The notes under the pieces are model-generated. The model was not told the DNA's origin and made no database searches. It saw only the letters and a list, made by a program, of their open reading frames with translations. From Rhodoferax sp. (GTDB lineage Bacteria > Pseudomonadota > Gammaproteobacteria > Burkholderiales > Burkholderiaceae_C), in the NCBI GenBank assembly GCA_016463455.1, contig JAEMRG010000129.1, forward strand, positions 1 to 5,894: a stretch of 5,894 nucleotides of DNA. The letters run 5' to 3'. Both the position numbers and the translations under genes were made by a program. Shown one piece after another: positions 1-5,894 of the stretch; position 1 is the stretch's first letter; each line of letters starts with the position of its first letter.

Positions 1-206
1 TCGGGGCTGCGCAAAAAGCCAAAACCGTCGGGCAGGATTTCTAGCACGCCGTCGGCAATGATTTGCTCGCCAGTGCGGGCCCGCTTTTTTATGATGGCAA
101 ACATCAGCTCTTGTTTGCGCATGCGGCCCGTGTTTTCGATTTCAAGCTCTTCGGCTTGTTTCAGGACTTCTGACACATGCAGTGCCTTGAGTTCGTTTAA
201 GTGCAT
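1..206 (-). CDS. rho: Transcription termination factor Rho, N-terminal part (cut by the window edge)
   Basis: Rho is a hexameric RNA-dependent ATPase/helicase that binds C-rich nascent RNA and ends transcription in the cytoplasm. Only 68 codons are visible, beginning at the ATG at 206-204. Residues 1 to about 45 form the helical N-terminal Rho_N domain, which opens MHLNELKALHVSEVLKQAEE and contains NTGRMRKQELMFAIIKKRA. The cold-shock-like RNA-binding domain then begins with DGVLEILPDGFGFLRSP; its aromatic RNP1 residues F62 and F64 sit at the same numbers as in E. coli Rho. The ATPase core lies beyond the left edge. The start is chosen because the protein aligns from residue 1 with known Rho proteins. 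The ribosome site is weak (GGGAA about 7 bases upstream). It lies downstream of trxA on the same strand, a common proteobacterial order, but appears to have its own promoter. Identity is secure; what lies outside the window is unknown. Confidence 0.97.
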   Translation of the reverse strand, partial: MHLNELKALHVSEVLKQAEELEIENTGRMRKQELMFAIIKKRARTGEQIIADGVLEILPDGFGFLRSP

Positions 207-357
207 GGAATGTTTCCCGTGGGGGATGGAGCCGAAAATTCGGTGGGCAAAAAATCAGGGGAGGGTGGGTGCCGAATGGTGCGTAAGCTTAAGAAGCACC
301 TGGGGGTTCAACACCGTTGCATCGGTGCCCAAGGGTATGGGCTACATGAACGGGGGA
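207..357 (-). promoter_or_regulatory. Predicted rho 5' leader, C-rich and G-poor (rut-like)
   Basis: This is the untranslated stretch between the candidate rho promoter and the rho ATG. In the RNA sense, positions 280 to 211 contain about 30 C and only 10 G in 70 bases, the bias typical of Rho-loading (rut) regions. Two small inverted repeats are visible: CACCG/CGGTG at 312-316 and 323-327 with a 6-base loop, and GGTGC/GCACC at 278-282 and 296-300. No leader peptide of useful length is present: the only ATGs on this strand give an ATG-TAG and a 4-codon ORF. Autoregulation by attenuation in the leader is established for E. coli rho; its operation here is inferred from base composition only. 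Confidence 0.4.
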
Positions 358-366
358 ATTATGACA
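358..366 (-). promoter_or_regulatory. Candidate extended -10 promoter for rho
   Basis: On the minus strand the bases read TGTCATAAT: a TGn extension followed by CATAAT, five of six matches to the sigma-70 -10 consensus. The -35 region (around 381-387, TTCAAT or TCAATT depending on spacing) is poor, which suits an extended -10 promoter. Transcription would start near 350 and give a leader of roughly 145 bases before the rho ATG. It lies immediately after the terminator that follows trxA, as expected if rho is transcribed separately. This is a consensus match by eye and is unproven. Confidence 0.4.
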
Positions 367-385
367 GGAAAAATTGCCGAAATTG

Positions 386-410
386 AAAAACCGGCACGGG
401 AGCCGGTTTT
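386..410 (-). terminator. Probable intrinsic terminator after trxA
   Basis: An inverted repeat pairs 387-395 with 402-410 around a 6-base loop. The core is five G:C pairs (CCGGC/GCCGG), extended by four A:T pairs. On the minus strand the stem runs straight into a five-T tract (390-386), the layout of a Rho-independent terminator for transcription arriving from trxA, whose stop codon is about 60 bases upstream. On the plus strand the stem is also followed by four T's, so it could act weakly in both directions, but no plus-strand gene ends here. The stem is short, so efficiency is uncertain. Confidence 0.7.
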
Positions 411-471
411 GATGGCCTGGGGCCGGGTGGCCTACCTTTAGAGGTCAGGGCCGCTGGTTGATGGCGCCGGC

Positions 472-801
472 CTATAGCTGCTCGTCGATAAAAGCCACCA
501 ACTGGGCTTTGCTCAGGGCGCCGACCTTGGTGGCAGCCAATTTGCCGTCCTTGAACAGCATCAGGGTCGGGATGCCGCGGATACCGAATTTGGCCGGGAT
601 TTCTCGATTCTCGTCCACATTCATCTTGGCCACTTGCAGTTTGCCTTCGTAGGACACCGAGACTTCATCCAAAATCGGGGCAATCATTTTGCAAGGGCCG
701 CACCATTCGGCCCAATAGTCCACCAAAATCGGTTGTGTGCAGTGCAAGACCTCGTCCTCAAAAGTGGCGTCGGTGATGTGTTTGACGAGTTCGCTGGCCA
801 T
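472..801 (-). CDS. trxA: Thioredoxin 1 (TrxA)
   Basis: This is a small cytoplasmic dithiol-disulfide oxidoreductase that passes electrons from thioredoxin reductase to targets such as ribonucleotide reductase. The 109-residue length matches the family. The active site is WCGPC at residues 33-37 (catalytic C34 and C37). The buried acid D28 and K59 correspond to E. coli D26 and K57, and the cis-proline P78 lies in GIRGIPTL. The C-terminal KVGALSK segment is also typical. The reading frame is open further upstream to 1029, but ATG 801-799 is chosen: it gives the family length and has a good ribosome site, GAGGAA at 813-808, six bases away. A non-active-site cysteine, C21, is present. It lies upstream of rho on the same strand and diverges from the nuclease/helicase genes. 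Confidence 0.98.
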   Translation of the reverse strand: MASELVKHITDATFEDEVLHCTQPILVDYWAEWCGPCKMIAPILDEVSVSYEGKLQVAKMNVDENREIPAKFGIRGIPTLMLFKDGKLAATKVGALSKAQLVAFIDEQL

Positions 802-807
802 GGAAGT

Positions 808-818
808 TTCCTCAGGAA
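808..818. repeat. Perfect 11-base inverted repeat TTCCT-C-AGGAA
   Basis: The sequence TTCCTCAGGAA at 808-818 is a perfect palindrome around one central base. On the minus strand it supplies the GAGGAA ribosome site of trxA; on the plus strand it also shows AGGAA, but no plus-strand start codon lies at a suitable distance. It could fold into only a very short hairpin. An operator role is possible but not supported by anything else seen. Confidence 0.4.
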
Positions 819-833
819 GTGGTGGATACCGCG

Positions 834-861
834 TATATGAAATCGATTGTGACAGAAACAA
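834..861 (-). promoter_or_regulatory. Candidate sigma-70 promoter for trxA
   Basis: On the minus strand TTGTTT (861-856) resembles a -35 box and CATATA (839-834) a -10 box, with a 16-base spacer. A start site near 826 would give a leader of about 25 bases ending in the GAGGAA ribosome site. It lies in the 85-base divergent region, where the promoter of the plus-strand operon should also lie; I could not identify a convincing plus-strand box pair. The -10 match is moderate, so this is a tentative call. Confidence 0.35.
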
Positions 862-886
862 GCCCTCACGCTTTCGGGCCAGCACT

Positions 887-3538
887 ATGACCGGCATAGA
901 AAATTCCCATTCCATGGGGGATTTCCCGGTTTCGCCAGGTGCCGAGCGCAAACTGCCTCGCGATTTGCCAGCCGCATGGTGCTGGTTCGCCCCGGATAGC
1001 GGCTTGCTCGACACCATGGCCATCCGCATTGCGGCGCTGGGTGCCCACCCCGGACGTACCGTGGTGTTGCTGCCCTATGCCCAACTATTGCGCCAGGCCC
1101 AGGTGATGTGGGCAACGCGCTTTCCAGACGGTTTTGCCCCGCGCTTTGAGACCTCCATGAACTGGAGCGCCAGCTTGGCCGTGTTTGAGGCAGGCCCCAC
1201 CGACATCCGCCGCGACAAAGCCGCGGATACCCTGACGGCGCGGGCACTTTTAAAAGAATGGCGTGGGCGCTACAGCGCCGAGCAGATCGATGTGTTGGCC
1301 GCCTTAATGGTCAAAGCGGTGCACGAGGTTGCGCCACTGGCGGCCGCCTGCGCGCCTGCAGAGCGTGCGGCCTGGGCCGTGGCCAGCCGCAGTGCCTGCG
1401 AAAGCGGCTGGTCCGGGCCGGGCGCAGCCTGGGAGGCTATTGCCATGGCGGCAGCGCTGGAGTGGGCCGCCAGTTCACGTTATGCCACCGATGTGTTGTT
1501 CCGCCCCGAGGCACGCGCCAGCGTGGATTGCGTGCTGGCCCTCGAAGGCTTGGCACCCGACCCACTGCTTGAAGGCTTGCAGCGCGCCTGGGGCGATGGC
1601 CTACACCGCATGCCGCTGGTAGCCGATAGCGCCGCGTCCGCATCCCTAAGCCCATTTTCGCCGCAGCTGCATGCCTGTACCGATGCTGCGCAAGAGGCAC
1701 AGCGCGTCGCGGCCAGTGTGCTAGCGCACATCGCAGCAGACCGCTACCCCTTGGCTTTGATTTGCTCTGACCGCGCCTTAACCCGGCGCATCCAGGCTTT
1801 GCTGGACGGCGCTGGCGCCATGGTGCGTGATGAAACCGGTTGGATGCTCTCGACCACCCATGCCGGTGCGGCGCTTGTGGCATTGCTGCGCGCCAGTGTT
1901 TGGGATGCTTCCAGCGATGCGGTGTTAGCCTGGCTCAAGCTGGCCCCGGCACTGGCGCAGGCCAGTGTCGCGATGGAGGCGTATTTGCGGCGCCACCAGC
2001 TACGCGATTGGCGCGAAGTGCCCCTGCGCCTGGCAGGAGCAGACCGCCCCAAGGGAACTGATGCGCTAGCGATTAGCGCGTGCGTGGCGGCATGGGAAGC
2101 CTTGCGCCAAGCTTTTACTGGGCGGCGCAGCATGGCGCAGTGGTTGGCGGTGTTGGAGCAAGCCTTGCGCGATGCCGGTTTATGGGACACGCTCAATGGC
2201 GACCCTGCAGGCCTCCAGTTACTGAGCTTGAGTGCCTTGGACCGTCCGCAAGAGCGCGAACGCCTACAGGCCCAAACCCTGTGGGGCGCTCAGGCTATGG
2301 ATGCGGCAGATTTCAGCGCCTGGATACAAGCCCTGCTCGAAGGTAACACCTTTCGCCCGGACTACCCGGCGCATGAGCAGGTGGTCATACTGCCCCTGAG
2401 CCAAGTCCTCGCCCGGCCCTTTGCGGCGGTGGTGCTGGCAGGTTGCGACGAAATTCGCATGCCGCGCGTGCCGCAATCGACGAGCTTGTGGACGCCGGGG
2501 CAGCGCCAGGCCCTGGGTCTGCCCGAACGCAGCGCGCTGGCGCAGGCCAGCGAAAAGGCTTTTTTACATGCGCTGGACCACCCGCATTGCGCTATTTTTT
2601 GGCGCACCAGTGACGAGGCCGGCGAGGCCATGGCGGCCAGCCCCTTGGTACTTGCCTTGTTGGCGGGCGGGCCGCTGCCAGCAGGTGCCGACCAGCGCAC
2701 GCTGCGGCCTCTTGCGGCCCGACCCATGCACGCGCCCCAGCCTAGCGCACCGGGCCTGCTGCCTGCCAAACTTAGCCAAAGCGCCTACGAAGACTTGCGC
2801 AATTGCCCCTACCGCTTTTTTGCGCAACGCCAATTAGGCCTGTATGGCACCGAAGAGTTGGAAAGCGAAGTGGACAAGCGCGACTTCGGGCAATGGCTGC
2901 ACCGGGTTCTGGAGCATTTTGAGCTGGCGATGCAGGCCGCTCCCCAGGCCGATGCCCACAGCCAGCGCGCGCTGCTGCAAGTTGCCGCTGATGCGGCCAC
3001 GCAAGCGCTGGGCCTGGACGCTGACGAGTTTTTGCCATTTGCAGCCGCCTGGCGCACCATGGGCGAGGGCTATTTGGCATGGCGTGCACAGCATGTGGCG
3101 GCGGGTAGGGTGTTTGACCAGGCCGAGGCCCCGATGGAACGCCGATTGGGCCGCGTCAGCTTGGTGGGCCGGATCGACCGCATCGACCGCGATGCCCACG
3201 GTGCCAGCCTGATACTGGACTACAAAACCGAATCGCCCGAGGCCACGCGCAAAAGGGTGAAGCAGCCCTTGGAAGACACGCAAATGGCTTTTTATGCGGC
3301 CTTGCACGCCAAGGACGATGATGCGGGCGCCTACCTGAGTTTTCATGAACGCGAGGGCTGCAAAACCATAGCCCAAACCCATTTGATCGAGGCGCGCGAT
3401 GCTTTGGTGCAGGGCATCCAAGACGATATGGAACGTATCGCCGCCGGGGCTGTTTTGCCCGCCTTGGGTGAAGGCAGTACCTGCGATTTTTGCAAGGTAC
3501 GCGGGCTCTGCCGCAAGGACTTTTGGGCGGTTGCATGA
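887..3538 (+). CDS. addB: AddB-like subunit: degenerate helicase region plus Fe-S cluster PD-(D/E)XK nuclease
   Basis: This is the probable second subunit of an AddAB-type double-strand-end helicase-nuclease. Counted from ATG 887 it has 883 residues. The N-terminal two thirds resemble the inactivated helicase region of AddB; no Walker A is visible, and a remnant-like VVLAGCDEIRMPRVP lies near residues 515-529. The C-terminal nuclease is complete: LSQSAYEDLRNCPYRFF (629-645), GQWLHRVLEHF with H672, GRIDRID with D764, LDYKT with D778 and K780, and QMAFYAAL with Q799. C640 together with C866, C869 and C875 (CDFCKVRGLC) matches the four-cysteine 4Fe-4S staple of AddB-type nucleases. The frame is open back to 737, but that would run antisense into trxA. 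ATG 914 is an alternative start, and neither has a clear ribosome site. The gene overlaps the downstream helicase by ATGA. RecB-like and AdnA-like naming are alternatives; the nuclease call is firm. Confidence 0.88.
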   Translation: MTGIENSHSMGDFPVSPGAERKLPRDLPAAWCWFAPDSGLLDTMAIRIAALGAHPGRTVVLLPYAQLLRQAQVMWATRFPDGFAPRFETSMNWSASLAVFEAGPTDIRRDKAADTLTARALLKEWRGRYSAEQIDVLAALMVKAVHEVAPLAAACAPAERAAWAVASRSACESGWSGPGAAWEAIAMAAALEWAASSRYATDVLFRPEARASVDCVLALEGLAPDPLLEGLQRAWGDGLHRMPLVADSAASASLSPFSPQLHACTDAAQEAQRVAASVLAHIAADRYPLALICSDRALTRRIQALLDGAGAMVRDETGWMLSTTHAGAALVALLRASVWDASSDAVLAWLKLAPALAQASVAMEAYLRRHQLRDWREVPLRLAGADRPKGTDALAISACVAAWEALRQAFTGRRSMAQWLAVLEQALRDAGLWDTLNGDPAGLQLLSLSALDRPQERERLQAQTLWGAQAMDAADFSAWIQALLEGNTFRPDYPAHEQVVILPLSQVLARPFAAVVLAGCDEIRMPRVPQSTSLWTPGQRQALGLPERSALAQASEKAFLHALDHPHCAIFWRTSDEAGEAMAASPLVLALLAGGPLPAGADQRTLRPLAARPMHAPQPSAPGLLPAKLSQSAYEDLRNCPYRFFAQRQLGLYGTEELESEVDKRDFGQWLHRVLEHFELAMQAAPQADAHSQRALLQVAADAATQALGLDADEFLPFAAAWRTMGEGYLAWRAQHVAAGRVFDQAEAPMERRLGRVSLVGRIDRIDRDAHGASLILDYKTESPEATRKRVKQPLEDTQMAFYAALHAKDDDAGAYLSFHEREGCKTIAQTHLIEARDALVQGIQDDMERIAAGAVLPALGEGSTCDFCKVRGLCRKDFWAVA

Positions 3539-5894
3539 CAGACGAATTCAGACGCGATACCCACGACCCGACCCAAACCGGGGCTGCCTACGCCCATGAC
3601 GGGCGCCGGGTTTCGCAAGCGGCCTTTTACAGCATCGCCTGCGACCCCCGGCGCAGCGTGGTGGTCGAAGCTTGCGCGGGTGCGGGTAAGACCTGGATGC
3701 TGGTCTCGCGCATGCTGCGCGCCTTGCTCGAGGGTGCGCAGCCGCATGAATTGCTGGCCATTACCTTTACCAAAAAAGCCGCTGGGGAGGTGCGTCAGCG
3801 CTTGCATGCATGGCTTGAAGAATTCAGCCAAGCCAGCGACGCCCAATTGCAGCAAGCCCTGTGCGACCGGGGTCTGGGACCCGATAGCAGCCCCGAGCAA
3901 CTGGCACGTTTGCGTGGCCTGCACCATTTGCTATTAAAGGCAGATAGGCCGGTGCAAGTGCGCACCTTCCACGGTTGGTTTGCCACCCTGGTGCGCAACG
4001 CGCCGGTGGGCGAGCTGATGCGCTGGGGACTGCCGGCGCACTATGAATTGCTGGAAGACGACAGCCGCGCGGTGGCCCAGCTATGGCGCCGTTTTCACCG
4101 GCGCGTGGCGCAAGACGCGCAGGCGCGCCAGGACTATGAAGATGCGGTCGCTGTTTATGGACGCCATCAGACGCTCAAGGCCTTAGAGGCCGCGCTGGCC
4201 AAGCGCGTGGAATTTGCCCTGGCCGATGCGCAGGGCGTGGTGGAAGCTTCGGTACAGACCATGGCGCAGCGCTTTGCGGCTATGGCGCAATATGGCGAGC
4301 CTTTGGAGGCCTTGTCTGGGAGTACGGAAAGGACTTTACTGGACGCGGCTGCCCGCGCCTTGGGCGCAGCCAGCCAGAAGACGTACGCGGCCAAGGGTGT
4401 GCAATTGCAACAGGCTTTAGAAGCGGGTGACACAGACCAGGTATTTGATGCCCTGCTGAATAAGACGGATGCGCCGCGTTCCTTTGGCGACAGGCTCAGC
4501 GGCATGGCCGACATCCAGGCTGCACAAACCTTGTTGCTGGACATACGTCGCGCGCAATTGCAACACCGCGCCTGGCTGCACCAGCAGCGCATGGCCCGCC
4601 TCACGCGTGGCTTGTTGGCAGACTATGCGGGCTTGAAGCGCGAGCGCTCCTGGTTGGATATGAATGACCTGGAATTGACGGCGCAACGCTTGCTGTCCGA
4701 CGCGCGCAGCGGCGCCTGGATTGGCGAGCGCCTGGACGCGCAGGTGCGCCACTTGTTGGTCGATGAATTTCAGGACACCAACCCCTTGCAATGGAAAACG
4801 CTGGAAGCATGGATCGGCAGTTATGCCGGGGCTGCGCGCGCGCCCTCGATATTTATTGTGGGCGACCCCAAGCAAAGCATTTACCGCTTTAGGCGCGCTG
4901 AGCCCCAGGTGTTTCAGGACGCCAAGCGTTTTATTACCGAGCAATTGGGAGGCGACAGCCTGAGTTGCGACCATACGCGTCGCAATGCGCAAGGCGTGGT
5001 GCAACTGGTGAATACCGTGTTTACGCCACTGGCCGCGGACGGTGTATTTGAAGGTTTTCGGGCGCACACCACCGCTTCCGAATCGACGGGCTGCCTACTC
5101 AAATTGCCCCAGGTGATGAAAGAAAAGCAAGCCCCAGGCGCAGTGCCTGAGGAGGAAGAGGACGGCCTGTGGCGTGACTCCCTCACCATGGCGCGCCATA
5201 GCCCAGAGGACAAGCGTAAAGTGCTGGAAGCGCGGCAAGCTGCGCGCTGGCTGGCCCAGGCTGTACGGGGTACGGGTTTGGCGGGCATGGGCCCTATCAA
5301 AGCGGCTGATGTGATGGTGTTGGCGCGCAAACGCGAGCGCCTGGCCTTGCTCAAGCAAGAACTGGATGCCTTGCGCATACCCGCGCAATTTGCGGAAAAA
5401 ACAGAACTGCATGAAATACCGGTGGTGCAGGACTTGTTGGCCCTGGTCGATGCGCTGGTGTCGCCGCGCCACGATGTGTCCTTGGCCCAGGCTTTGAAGT
5501 CGCCGATTTTTGGACTGGACGATGCGCTGCTCGTGCAATGGGTGCAGCACTTGCAGTCCAGCGGTGCGCAAAGCACAAGCGGATGGCTGCCTGCTTTGTT
5601 CAGTGATACGCCGCTGCCCCCCGCTCTGGCGCAGGTTTTTACGCCGGTCGTAGGCAAGCTGCGCCGCTGGCAAAGCCTGTTGTTGCAACTGCCGCCGCAT
5701 GATGCCTTAAGTGCCATCTACCGCGAGGCCGATGTGCTGGCTGCCTACACCGCCACTGTGCCCCCGGCCCAGGCCGCCAGCGTACAGGCGCATTTGCATG
5801 CACTCTTGGGCGCTGCCCTGGCCGTGGACGGCGGACGCTTTTTGACGGCCTATGGTTTTGTGCGTGCCCTGCGCGCCGGTGGCTATACCGTGCC
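3535..5894 (+). CDS. addA: AddA-like UvrD/SF1A helicase, N-terminal 786 codons (cut by the window edge)
   Basis: This is the probable motor subunit that unwinds double-strand DNA ends by ATP-driven 3'-5' translocation, in complex with the AddB-like protein. I read the frame codon by codon and found no stop up to the edge. Visible SF1A motifs are: Walker A ACAGAGKT (46-53), with a cysteine where serine is usual; motif Ia TFTKKAAGEVRQR (77-89); RTFHGWF (143-149); Walker B/motif II VDEFQDTN (409-416); motif III GDPKQSIYRFRRA (443-455); and TRRN (481-484), the motif IV-like segment. The roughly 250 residues between RTFHGWF and motif II are a large insertion, as in RecB and AddA. An acidic run EEEED lies at 539-543. 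Motifs V and VI and any C-terminal nuclease lie beyond the edge. The start ATG 3535 overlaps the upstream stop codon; GGGCGG four bases before it may act as a ribosome site, and translational coupling is likely. Other UvrD-family helicases are possible, but the pairing favours AddA. Confidence 0.9.
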   Translation, partial: MTDEFRRDTHDPTQTGAAYAHDGRRVSQAAFYSIACDPRRSVVVEACAGAGKTWMLVSRMLRALLEGAQPHELLAITFTKKAAGEVRQRLHAWLEEFSQASDAQLQQALCDRGLGPDSSPEQLARLRGLHHLLLKADRPVQVRTFHGWFATLVRNAPVGELMRWGLPAHYELLEDDSRAVAQLWRRFHRRVAQDAQARQDYEDAVAVYGRHQTLKALEAALAKRVEFALADAQGVVEASVQTMAQRFAAMAQYGEPLEALSGSTERTLLDAAARALGAASQKTYAAKGVQLQQALEAGDTDQVFDALLNKTDAPRSFGDRLSGMADIQAAQTLLLDIRRAQLQHRAWLHQQRMARLTRGLLADYAGLKRERSWLDMNDLELTAQRLLSDARSGAWIGERLDAQVRHLLVDEFQDTNPLQWKTLEAWIGSYAGAARAPSIFIVGDPKQSIYRFRRAEPQVFQDAKRFITEQLGGDSLSCDHTRRNAQGVVQLVNTVFTPLAADGVFEGFRAHTTASESTGCLLKLPQVMKEKQAPGAVPEEEEDGLWRDSLTMARHSPEDKRKVLEARQAARWLAQAVRGTGLAGMGPIKAADVMVLARKRERLALLKQELDALRIPAQFAEKTELHEIPVVQDLLALVDALVSPRHDVSLAQALKSPIFGLDDALLVQWVQHLQSSGAQSTSGWLPALFSDTPLPPALAQVFTPVVGKLRRWQSLLLQLPPHDALSAIYREADVLAAYTATVPPAQAASVQAHLHALLGAALAVDGGRFLTAYGFVRALRAGGYTV

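Noticed and set aside
310..347. Possible short leader peptide for rho (ATG-TAG at 347, and a 4-codon ORF starting at 322, minus strand)
   Set aside because: Both are too short to be meaningful, neither has a good ribosome site, and neither resembles the E. coli rho leader peptide.
58..441. Plus-strand open frame of 127 codons at the left end
   Set aside because: It is antisense to the rho start and spans the rho leader and terminator; no motif or ribosome site supports it.
802..1029. N-terminal extension of thioredoxin to 185 residues
   Set aside because: The added 76 residues do not look like a signal peptide or known domain, they overlap the divergent gene, and ATG 801 has both a good ribosome site and the family length.
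2834..3421. Minus-strand open frame (195 codons) opposite the nuclease domain
   Set aside because: The plus strand carries the conserved nuclease motifs here; the antisense translation shows no family features and has no ribosome site or operon context.
4914..5717. Long minus-strand open frame (267 codons) inside the helicase gene
   Set aside because: It is opposite a gene with intact helicase motifs. Its translation is rich in Ser, Arg and Ala with no recognisable motif, as expected of an antisense shadow in GC-rich DNA. The same applies to 4417-5067, 4167-4604 and 3343-3927 on the minus strand.
1..5894. Defence island, mobile element, CRISPR array or RNA gene
   Set aside because: I saw no spaced direct repeats, terminal inverted repeats, transposase or integrase motifs, or tRNA-like cloverleaf. 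The helicase-nuclease pair resembles a defence system in domain make-up, but its motifs and housekeeping neighbours fit AddAB recombination repair.

Overview
The window reads as an ordinary GC-rich chromosomal segment of a betaproteobacterium, most likely a member of the Burkholderiales (Comamonadaceae-like). This rests on my memory of the Rho N-terminus, the thioredoxin, the trxA-rho gene order and the AddAB-type pair beside them; I could not run a search. I see no mobile element, CRISPR array, tRNA or rRNA.

Layout. On the minus strand, reading leftwards, lie trxA (complete, 109 aa) and then rho, of which only the first 68 codons fall inside the window. They are separated by about 265 bases that hold a probable intrinsic terminator, an extended -10 promoter candidate for rho, and a C-rich, G-poor rho leader. 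On the plus strand, diverging from trxA across 85 bases, lie two large genes: an AddB-like Fe-S cluster nuclease with a degenerate helicase region (883 aa), and an AddA-like UvrD/SF1A helicase that runs off the right edge (786 codons visible, no internal stop). The two overlap by an ATGA stop/start and are probably translationally coupled.

How the genes work together. The plus-strand pair should form a heterodimeric helicase-nuclease that processes double-strand DNA ends for RecA-dependent recombination, the role AddAB shares with RecBCD. The minus-strand genes are housekeeping: thioredoxin is a cytoplasmic disulfide reductase and Rho is the transcription termination factor. The neighbourhood does not tie the two modules functionally beyond the shared divergent promoter region.

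I found no convincing undescribed system. The points most worth a second look are regulatory: the rut-like rho leader, which suggests autoregulation, and the tight terminator/promoter junction between trxA and rho. The unresolved start of the AddB-like protein, and whether the helicase ends in its own nuclease domain, are the other open questions.
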